The notes beneath the pieces were generated by a model. It was not told the origin of the DNA. It did not search any database and was given only the letters and a program-made list of their open reading frames with translations. DNA of 64,000 bases from Streptomyces spiroverticillatus (GTDB lineage: Bacteria; Actinomycetota; Actinomycetes; Streptomycetales; Streptomycetaceae). Each line of letters starts with the position of its first letter. The stretch's first letter is position 1. Shown piece by piece: positions 42,340-49,347 of the stretch. The position numbers were made by a program, and so were the translations under genes. The stretch spans positions 1-64,000 of the forward strand of contig BMUX01000025.1 in NCBI GenBank assembly GCA_014650415.1, written 5' to 3'.

Positions 42340-42620
42340 CTATGAAGCGCCTGGTCTGGATCGGGGAATCATGTGCAGGGCTCGGGGGTACAAGACGAGG
42401 CCCAGTGTGGGGCGTGGCTGTGTGCCGGGTGAGATCTCCAGGCTCCAATGGGCAGCGAGAGTGGCCAGGGCGAGAGTGGTTTCGACTACGGCGAACGTAT
42501 CGCCGATGCACTTGCGGGCACCGCTGCCGAAGGGGATCAAGGCGCCGTGCGGAGGCCGTAGGCGCCCCTGAACTGTTGCCCAGCGGTCGGGGTCGAAGCG
42601 TTCCGGATCGGGGTACAGAC
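42340..42620 (-). pseudogene. Cytochrome P450, C-terminal relic
   Basis: A frame ending at 42340 contains YPDPERFDPDRW and the complete heme loop FGSGARKCIG with the following helix. Upstream of about 42620 the frame breaks; P450-like residues recur in another frame, but the N-terminal three quarters, including the I helix and ExxR, are gone. It resembles the P450 at 51253 around FDPDRW and the heme loop, suggesting that a second terpenoid-type P450 has been lost. Confidence 0.7.
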
Positions 42621-42699
42621 CGGCTCACGTACCCAAGGACGGCCGTCCCGCTGAGAACACGACCCGCGAAGCCATGGGCGACTCGCTCCCGGACAGCCC

Positions 42700-42734
42700 T
42701 GTGGCGGCCACGCCCAAGAGGCGTGGCCGCCACA
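42700..42734 (-). terminator. Hairpin terminator after the 47-residue peptide gene
   Basis: Arms 42700-42714 and 42720-42734 are perfect 15-base reverse complements with a 5-base loop. They begin 8 bases past the peptide stop in the direction of transcription. Confidence 0.75.
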
Positions 42735-42741
42735 GCCAGAG

Positions 42742-42885
42742 TCAGGAGTGGTGGAGGGGGTTGAGGAGGTGCTCGTCCGGAGCCGGGAGCGGAGTGACGG
42801 CCGGTGCCCGGCCCCAGCCGCGGAGGTCGTCCTCGGCTGCACGGTGCAGGAGTTCCAGTACGGGGCTGTGCTCGGGTACGGGCAT
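42742..42885 (-). CDS. 47-residue peptide downstream of a 2-oxoglutarate oxygenase
   Basis: The short frame starts at ATG 42885 (MPVPEHSPVLELLHRAAEDD) with AAGGGAA upstream and ends with ...LLNPLHHS before a strong hairpin. It begins 34 bases after the oxygenase stop and is on the same strand. The acidic helical N-terminal half and Pro/His-rich C-terminal half resemble a leader-core layout. I see no known RiPP family, so it could equally be a small accessory protein of the oxygenase. Confidence 0.6.
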   Translation of the reverse strand: MPVPEHSPVLELLHRAAEDDLRGWGRAPAVTPLPAPDEHLLNPLHHS

Positions 42886-42918
42886 GACGGGTTCCCTTTC
42901 GTCTTGGGCGGGTGGGGT

Positions 42919-43575
42919 TCAGGAGACCCAGGCGTTCACGGCGAAGCGGTAGTCGCCGAACTCCCGGGACGCACACTGGATCGGCAGGACCTCGTGGTAG
43001 GCAGTGCCGGGGAAGAGGAGCAGGGTGTCGAAGCCGGGCTCGATCTCCCGGTAGCTCTCCGCCCGCCATGCCTTCCCTTCCCGGGCGGCGACGTCGTACA
43101 GGCGCAAGGCACCACCGGTGAACGCCTTGGGACGGCGGTGGAAGTAGTAGAGGGCGGTCAGCTGGTGCACGGGGTCGAAGCCGAGCTCTCCGGCGTCGGT
43201 GTGTGCGGCGAAGCCGGCACTGTCGCCGTAGGCGGTGATCTGGGTGGCGACCTTCACACCGGGGGCCTGGATACCGAGCACGGAACGGGCCAGGGGCAGG
43301 CAGTTCGCCAGTGCCTGCCGCAGGAAGGGACTGTCGAGCGGGAGGTAGGCGGCCTGCCGGCCGAACTCTGAGTCGTCCCCCGCCACGAACTCCGGCCGAT
43401 GCGCGACCGCGAACGCGTGCAGACGCTCCGCATTGGCGCTGCCCAGAAAGTTCTCCAGCCGCAGTACCGGAACGGGCATCACCGCCGTCGGCGTCGCATG
43501 CCCGGTGAGTACACCGGGGCCCACCACCGTGTCCGCCACCACCGGGCCCGGCCCGTCCTTCAGCGCATCGGTCAT
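42919..43575 (-). CDS. 2-oxoglutarate/Fe(II) oxygenase, prolyl-hydroxylase-like
   Basis: The 218-residue protein has the double-stranded beta-helix signature: H-x-D in AAHTDAGELG, LTALYYFHRRPKAFTGGALRLYD, and the distal His in LLFPGTAYHEVLPI. The spacing resembles the Tpa1/EGL-9 prolyl hydroxylase group, which modifies proteins or peptides. ATG 43575 is chosen; upstream GTG starts are possible and the ribosome site is weak. It is followed by a 47-codon gene and a terminator, so the peptide is the nearest candidate substrate. Confidence 0.82.
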   Translation of the reverse strand: MTDALKDGPGPVVADTVVGPGVLTGHATPTAVMPVPVLRLENFLGSANAERLHAFAVAHRPEFVAGDDSEFGRQAAYLPLDSPFLRQALANCLPLARSVLGIQAPGVKVATQITAYGDSAGFAAHTDAGELGFDPVHQLTALYYFHRRPKAFTGGALRLYDVAAREGKAWRAESYREIEPGFDTLLLFPGTAYHEVLPIQCASREFGDYRFAVNAWVS

Positions 43576-44225
43576 ACCATTCAGCCAACCCCACACCCGG
43601 AACTCGCGGCAGGGCGCACGCCAGGCGCACATCGGCGCAGTCTGGGGAGATAGGGGCAGACGGTGGGTACGGCTGTGATTCCACCAAGTCTGGAGAAGGA
43701 CGGGTTCGAGTCAGGGGCGAATTCACGCGGGCTGCGCGGCTACGGTCCGCACCACGAAGGGCCACGACCGACCGTGAACGCGGCAATCACCCCCAACCCA
43801 ACCGCTCTGGCCCTTCACGGCACCCCCGACGCTGAGCTGCCACCATCGCTCCACCAAGAAGAAGACGGAGGCAGGGGGCACACGAGGGCCACACCCCGCA
43901 TCAGCTTCACCGAACCCCTCGCCCGGCTGCCCCCCACCCTCGAACGATGGCCGTCGGGGTGTAACGGAACCCTGTATCGCACTTCAGCCCAGGGGGATGC
44001 GGTCGGGGCTGGCTGTCTCAGTTTCTGCGGGAGTGGTTTGGCGGTGACTTCGGGAGTCGTTTGAGCTCGTCGGCCATGATCAATGTCAATGCGCTTTGAT
44101 GTCGCTGGATGGCCAGGGCCCACGCCGGTTGTTCCGGCAGTGACGGGAGCGCTTTGGAGGAAGAAGAGCGCGAAGGGTCCCCTTCATACCAATTTTTGCG
44201 TTCTGGGTACGATCTTCCGTTTATT
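43576..44225. other. No convincing gene
   Basis: A 133-codon plus-strand frame (43663-44064) spans most of it but is Pro/Gly/Thr-rich and without a ribosome site or domain. I treat it as non-coding. Confidence 0.4.
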
Positions 44226-44915
44226 GTTCTATGTTCAAAGGACAGACAGCCTCTCCGCACCAGTCAGGTGCTGCCACGACAGAGGTTCTTTTCCGCAGCA
44301 GAGTGAGCCTGCGGAGCACAGACGCCGGGCCCCGCACCCACTCCCGCGGGTGCTGTGCAGGCCCGGACCGTCCCTCGGAGCGATTTCGACGCCGGACTAA
44401 TTCATGCCCCCGGCGGCTTGGAGGGAGTGCTCCGCGGCGCCCCAAGGGGGGACCGCGCCGCACGGGCACGAGGCCGCCGCCCCGAATGCGGCGGCCTCCG
44501 CCATGCCACCCGACGTGCGGCTTCCTGTCTTCTTCGCGTTGATTCGTGCCTGGTGCACCGCGAAGAAGAGGAAACCCCATCGACAACACCTCATGGCCCG
44601 TACCGAGAGCCGAATGCCGCATCGTGCGGCTGACCGGTGACCTCGACATCGCCAACCTCCACGTCCTGACCGTCCTGTTACGAGGAACCACCGACCAGAC
44701 CCGGGACGCCTGGCTCATCGTCGACCTGCGGCCGGTCACCTTCATGGACTCCGCCGTACTGAACGAACTGAGCACCGCCCAGGAACACTGCGAACAGGCA
44801 GGCCACGGCCTGCGCCTGGTCTACGACCAGCCCTTCATCGGCCGCCTCCTGGAGATCCTCGGCGCGACCAAGGAGTTCCCGCGCTACGCCAGCGCGGACG
44901 ACGCCTGGGCAGGCC
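44226..44915 (+). repeat. Inverted duplication, copy B
   Basis: This segment is homologous to the reverse complement of 33545-34232 and carries the intact STAS gene and its upstream region. The two copies bracket about 10 kb. Confidence 0.75.
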
Positions 44916-44938
44916 GAGAGGCACCCCCCAAGCTCTGA
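44546..44938 (+). CDS. STAS-domain anti-anti-sigma factor
   Basis: The frame contains CRIVRLTGDLDIANLHVLTV, the STAS core WLIVDLRPVTFMDSAVL with Ser at the phosphorylation site, and LRLVYDQPFIGRLLEILG. The only in-frame conventional start is GTG 44546, which has no ribosome site. AAGAGGA lies seven bases before an in-frame ATC at 44579, and the same arrangement is kept in the decayed 33-kb copy, so the true start is unclear. The HATPase gene 220 bases downstream on the same strand is the likely kinase partner. Confidence 0.82.
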   Translation: MPGAPRRRGNPIDNTSWPVPRAECRIVRLTGDLDIANLHVLTVLLRGTTDQTRDAWLIVDLRPVTFMDSAVLNELSTAQEHCEQAGHGLRLVYDQPFIGRLLEILGATKEFPRYASADDAWAGREAPPKL

Positions 44939-45156
44939 CCGGCCGCCTCCCGAACCGCGGGCGCGGACGGCAACCAGGCCCTCGCAGAAACCGGAGACGC
45001 TGAGCTCGCGGCTGAACTCAGCAAGCACGGCGAAAGCCTGGAAAACGAGACGGCCACCGCGTGGATGACACTCGCCTGGCCAGGCGCGGGGCTGTGATGA
45101 GGATTCTGGGGTAGCCGGGGTGGGAGAGCAGAACGCTTCGGCAGTGAGGCGCACAG

Positions 45157-45630
45157 ATGATTTTCGCTGAGCAGGACGCAGAACAACAGCTGGTCGGGCC
45201 CCTGGGAGCGGTTTCCGTTGCCGTGAACGACACCGGTGAGATCGGTGGTGCCCGTGACACCGCGCGGGACTTCCTGGAGTCCTTGCAGGCCGTGCACGGG
45301 CTGCCCGTGTCGAGCCGGGCGATCGGCATGGCCCAGCTGGTGGTAACCGAGCTGGTGACCAACGCCCAGAAGTACGCCCCCGGCCCCTGCCTGCTGACCC
45401 TTGAAGCCACCGGGGGCGTGGTCGCGGTGACGGTGTGGGACAGCAACACCACTCTTCCCGTCATCATGCCGCCGGACCCCGCCCGGATCGGCCAGCACGG
45501 CCTGGAAATGGTCACGGCGCTCTGCCAAAGCTTCGAGATGCACCGCGCGCCGGTCGGCAAGCGCGTCCGGGCAACCCTGACCCTCGCCGACGACCCGGGC
45601 GGCGCCGCGGCCGGCCGCCAGATGCTGTGA
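45157..45630 (+). CDS. HATPase-domain anti-sigma factor (RsbW-like)
   Basis: The 157-residue GHKL ATPase has N box LVVTELVTNAQKYAPG and G1 motif DPARIGQHGLEMVTALC. It is a paralogue of the protein at 35432, sharing most motif residues. The ATG is preceded by GAGG at 7 bases. It lies downstream of a STAS gene in the same orientation, the usual layout of a partner-switching pair. Confidence 0.88.
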   Translation: MIFAEQDAEQQLVGPLGAVSVAVNDTGEIGGARDTARDFLESLQAVHGLPVSSRAIGMAQLVVTELVTNAQKYAPGPCLLTLEATGGVVAVTVWDSNTTLPVIMPPDPARIGQHGLEMVTALCQSFEMHRAPVGKRVRATLTLADDPGGAAAGRQML

Positions 45631-46414
45631 ACAGAGAGCAGAATCGCCCACCAGCAAGTGCGCCACCCGTCCGCCGCTGAGAATGCACACGGCAAGGATG
45701 CGTCCGGTGGGCGGCGGGTAAACCCGAGTGGACCCGTGCTGAGTGCGGGGGTCCGGCCGCCGCCGCGTTCGCGGCGGCGGCGGCCGGGCGCGAGGCCCCC
45801 CCTCTGGGACCAGCCCTCGCGCGGGTGTCCTCGTCGTGGACCCCGGGCGGCAGCGGGAGATGCCTCTCCAGGACCCGTGCGGAGGGCGGAGGCTGAAGCA
45901 GCACGTGATCGGTGACGCTGCTCCAGCGGGTCGCAGCGAGTCGTCACGGCCCAGGGTCCGGGGAGCCGATGCGCGGGCGAAGCCCGACGTCTCTGTGGGC
46001 AAGAGTAGGGAAGCGTCGGCGCGAGCGGAAGAACACCCCGTGTGATGGGGCCGCTTCAGGCCGCGAGCGACCATTTGCTGGCCATTGCAGATCCCGGTAG
46101 TCAGTCACGCTCCGCTACACGACAGGGAAGGGCAGCTTCACCAGTACAGAGCCGACAACGTGGTTGCGGACCCGTCCGCCACGTCACGTTGTGCACGCGC
46201 TGGAGCGAGCGCAGCGACATCCCGGAAGGTGATCCCGGCGGATCGCGGCGTACAACTCAACCTTTGAGTACGAGACAGCTATCAGGTCCCCCGGCTGCAG
46301 AAGCACACCCCACAGTCACAGCGCAAGACCCCGACCGACGTCAGAACAAACTGACATCGCAAACTCGGTCAGACACCGACTCCCGCAGTCATCGAGAAAC
46401 GACGCCCCCACTCA
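45631..46414. other. No gene seen
   Basis: About 780 bases without a supported gene. The middle (45740-45800) is extremely GC-rich with CGG/CCG runs. The right part is AT-richer and ends at an MITE. Confidence 0.45.
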
Positions 46415-46555
46415 GGCTCTGGTCCACTTCGTGTGGTGTCTGCCTGGCACCCTGACGTGTACTTCTACCGAAGGCGCTTGACCTGCGCAGCACTGAGCCG
46501 ACTGCCTCCCTGTCACCGCAGTTTGGGCTGTCACCACACGAAGTGGACCAGAGCC
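46415..46555. mobile_element. MITE-like element with ISL3-type ends
   Basis: Perfect 24-base inverted repeats (46415-46438 and 46532-46555), beginning GGCTCTGGTCCACTTCG, enclose about 93 bases with no coding capacity. The element is flanked by the 8-base direct repeat CCCACTCA (46407-46414 and 46556-46563). Ends starting GG-T/C-TCT and 8-base target duplications are features of the ISL3 family, so this is probably a non-autonomous derivative moved by an ISL3 transposase. Confidence 0.8.
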
Positions 46556-46688
46556 CCCACTCACTTACTTAAGAAGGCGTTGTCTTTCCGGATGTGATCG
46601 CTGAGTTTCCGCTGTTCAGGCATGGTTTTGGTGTTGCCGAGGGAGGGTTGGGGCGTTCGGTTCGTTCTCGGTGGCGCGGAGGTAGCTG

Positions 46689-47249
46689 GTGGCGTCGGTG
46701 ATGGGGTTGCTGGAGAAGCGGGAAGCCGCTGCCCGGGTGCGGGTGGAGGAGCTCCGGGTGGAAGCGGACCGGATCCTAGCGGAACTCGGGGCTGCCGAGG
46801 TGGTGTTGGAACGCAGGGCGATCGCCCGGGCGGAACTGGGTGAGGCCCTGGCCTCCGACCGTGATGCGGTGGTCGCACCCGTTGCCGAGGCGCCAGATCC
46901 GGCGCCCGTTGTGGCCGGGGAGGGGCAGGTCCCGGTGGCCGGGTCGGTCGTGCGGCGGTGCGGGGAGGGGATGACCGTGCAGGCGCTCGCGCTGGATTAC
47001 CGGCGGATCGTCGAGTTGGTGGAGTGCGGGCCGGGTGGTGGTGAGGGGGTGTCGGCGAAGGAGCTGGCGGCCCGGCTGGGGCTTGAGGTGGTGCCGGCGA
47101 AGGTCGAGACGGTCCGCTCCAGGGCGAAGCGTCTGGTCGAGCGGGGTTGGCTGTCGGCGTCGCCGTCGGGGCGGTTCATGCCGCGGCAGCCCATTGCGGC
47201 TGCTCGGAGGGCGGTCGGCATGCCGGGCGGGCCAGTCGGCGGCTCATGA
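46689..47249 (+). CDS. Unknown coiled-coil/winged-helix-like protein, 3' end overlapped by IS5 transposase
   Basis: The 186-residue protein has an N-terminal charged coiled coil (about 8-60; GLLEKREAAARVRVEELRVE) and a C-terminal part like a winged helix (VSAKELAARLGLE... TVRSRAKRLVERGWL). GTG 46689 has GGAGG six bases upstream. Its last 70-odd bases overlap the convergent transposase frame, so its natural C-terminus may have been replaced when the element inserted. No specific function can be assigned. Confidence 0.6.
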   Translation: MASVMGLLEKREAAARVRVEELRVEADRILAELGAAEVVLERRAIARAELGEALASDRDAVVAPVAEAPDPAPVVAGEGQVPVAGSVVRRCGEGMTVQALALDYRRIVELVECGPGGGEGVSAKELAARLGLEVVPAKVETVRSRAKRLVERGWLSASPSGRFMPRQPIAAARRAVGMPGGPVGGS

Positions 47250-48018
47250 GCATGGCCAGGGAGAAGTAGATGAACGTCTCGCTGGAGGCGGGCAGCGTCT
47301 CGAAGTCCCGCACCAGACGCCGCGATCGCATCAACCACCCCAACGTGCGCTCCACACACCACCATCTTGGCAGCACCACGAACCCCGCCATGTCGTCGCT
47401 GCGTTTGACGATCTGCAGCGTGAGCCGGAGTTTCTCCTTCGCCCAGGTAACCAGGTGGCCGGTGTAGCCATTGTCCGCCCAGATGAGGGTGCTCTTCCTG
47501 AACCGGGCATGGAGTGGGGGCAGCATCATGTGGGCGGCCTGCCGGTCGGTGACGTTCCCCGCGGTCACCAGCACCATCAGGAGCAGGCCGAGACTGTCTG
47601 TGATTACGTGCCGCCGCCTTCCGTTGATCTTCTTGCCGCCGTCGTACCCGCGTGAAGCGGCAGGCACCGAGGCGGCTCCCTTCACCGACTGCGAGTCGAT
47701 GATCCCTGCGGTCGGCTCCACCTGGCGCCCCTCGGCTGTACGGAGGCGTCCGCGCAGCCGGTCGTGAAACTCCCGGGCCATGCCGTTCTTGCGCCACCTG
47801 CGAAAGAATGCGTACACACGGTCCCAGGCGGGAAAGTCGCACGGCATCGCGCGCCACTTGATGGCGTTGTCGGTGACGTAGAAGATCGCGTCCAGCATCT
47901 GACGATGGCAGTAGCCTTCCGGCTGTCCGCCCCGGCCCTCCAGCCACGCCGGCACCGGCAACGCGTCACGCGCCACCGCCCACTGGGCATCCGTCATGTC
48001 CGACGGGTACCGCTGCAC
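47176..48018 (-). CDS. IS5-family transposase (IS427-like)
   Basis: The 280-residue transposase starts at GTG 48018 (VQRYPSDMTDAQWAV). It has the N-terminal DUF4096-like segment and a DDE core with GIIDSQSVKGA, TLIWADNGYTGHL and CVERTLGWLMRSRRL. A longer upstream frame extension to 48168 lacks homology to the family. The frame is intact. Terminal inverted repeats were not located by eye. Confidence 0.88.
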   Translation of the reverse strand: MQRYPSDMTDAQWAVARDALPVPAWLEGRGGQPEGYCHRQMLDAIFYVTDNAIKWRAMPCDFPAWDRVYAFFRRWRKNGMAREFHDRLRGRLRTAEGRQVEPTAGIIDSQSVKGAASVPAASRGYDGGKKINGRRRHVITDSLGLLLMVLVTAGNVTDRQAAHMMLPPLHARFRKSTLIWADNGYTGHLVTWAKEKLRLTLQIVKRSDDMAGFVVLPRWWCVERTLGWLMRSRRLVRDFETLPASSETFIYFSLAMLMSRRLARPACRPPSEQPQWAAAA

Positions 48019-48360
48019 TCTGTCCGGGCGGTCGGCCGCGTTCCCGAACCGGTGCGCGAGACAATCGCACGCCGAAGCGCGGGGGTTGGATGGAAACAGG
48101 GCCGCCACGCAAATCTGGGACAACAGGGCCTCCTGGTGCACGAGTGGTGTCGCAACCCGAGCTACCAAGAGGTCCTGCTTTCATGCATCCACCCAGTCGA
48201 GATCACCCGACCAGGGACCTCTGTTCGGTCAGAGCAGTCCTCATGATCGATGGGGATACGGCTTCTGACATGGCGATGAGTTACGGAAGCGGGAGTTGAT
48301 CGTTCTTTGGGTGTGGCCAGCTCCATACAGGGAGTTGGGCCGGCTAAGGAGAGGATCGCG

Positions 48361-48924
48361 ATGTCCGCCACGGACTTCGTCACGCTGAAGATGACGCACT
48401 ACTTCGATCTGCTCGACGCAGACGGGGATGGGGTCCTCACAGAAGAGGACCACATTCTGATGGGCCAGCGGGCCGCGCAGGAGTTCAACTACGCCACCGG
48501 GTCGTCACAGGAGCAGAAGCTGGTCGACGCCTATCGCTCAGCCTGGAAGAAGGTCCAGCTTCCCCATGCCGACGAGGAGGGCAAGGTACGCCGGGACTCC
48601 TTCCTCACGGCGATCCGGGGCCTTTTCGCCCGGCCGGAGCTGTTCGAAGAAGTCTCCGGCGAGCTGATCGACAGTGTGATGAGCGTTGCGGACATCAACG
48701 GCGACGGTGTGATCCAGCCTGACGAGTACGCGGGCTTCATCCTGGCGCAGTCCCCGAAGATGTCCCGCACGGAGATCGAAGAAAGCTTCCTTCGTCTCGA
48801 CCGTGACGGCAACGGTGTGATCGACAAGTCGGAGCTGGAGCAAGCCACCGTCGAGTACTTCACCAGCAGTGACCCCGAGGCCGCAGGCAACTGGCTGTAC
48901 GGCAGGCCGCCGACGGCTGCCTAG
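48361..48924 (+). CDS. EF-hand calcium-binding protein (calerythrin-like)
   Basis: The 187-residue protein has at least three canonical EF-hand loops: DADGDGVLTEED near residue 18, DINGDGVIQPDE near 115 and DRDGNGVIDKSE near 150. A degenerate hand lies between the first two, as in calerythrin and sarcoplasmic Ca2+-binding proteins. ATG 48361 follows AAGGAGAGG. It is the first gene of a region that also contains an unknown 611-residue protein, a P450 and a second EF-hand gene. Confidence 0.92.
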   Translation: MSATDFVTLKMTHYFDLLDADGDGVLTEEDHILMGQRAAQEFNYATGSSQEQKLVDAYRSAWKKVQLPHADEEGKVRRDSFLTAIRGLFARPELFEEVSGELIDSVMSVADINGDGVIQPDEYAGFILAQSPKMSRTEIEESFLRLDRDGNGVIDKSELEQATVEYFTSSDPEAAGNWLYGRPPTAA

Positions 48925-49347
48925 GCTCACCCCGCCCATGCGAGGCCCCCGCGCAGCCGCAAGCACGCCGCTACGCGGGTGGCAGCCTCTGGTGGGGGAC
49001 AAATCCATCTCGACCTCCACCGATACAGCCGCGAAGCCATCGAGGGCCCGCCCCCCTTCCCGCGCGTGAACAACTCTCCGGTCTGGGTTGGCCGACCGGC
49101 GTCGGCGCTACACCTACCCCCGACTGTCCCAGGAGCACAGCCCGCGAGGTCGTCCTCCTCCTGGACGGAGTGTGGAGCTCGGGACAGCCTTCTTCTCCGT
49201 CGCCCGTGCCGGTGGGGCGACCGGTCCGAGATCGGACACGGCCACGGATAGGGGCGATCTCGGATCGGTATGGCGCCGGTCTTTCGGTTCACTGCGCGCA
49301 TCGCCCCGATCGCTGACACCCCGTTCACCTGTAGATCACGGAGAGTC
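48925..49347. other. Intergenic region before the 611-residue gene
   Basis: About 420 bases without a supported gene. An upstream ATG (49270) extends the next frame by 26 residues but lacks a ribosome site. No clear promoter or hairpin was found. Confidence 0.4.

Noticed and set aside
42247..42345. 32-codon plus-strand frame MEEADALIACAGFGVDLGLD
   Set aside because: It has no upstream ribosome site and overlaps the end of the P450 relic. The acidic sequence is suggestive but too short to support.
43663..44064. 133-codon plus-strand frame
   Set aside because: It has no ribosome site or domain and a Pro/Gly/Thr-rich composition typical of non-coding GC-rich DNA.
46561..46878. Minus-strand frame ending MPEQRKLSDHIRKDNAFLSK next to the MITE
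   Set aside because: The last 20 residues look coding, but the upstream part is Pro-rich and antisense to the 46689 gene. At most it is a gene fragment.
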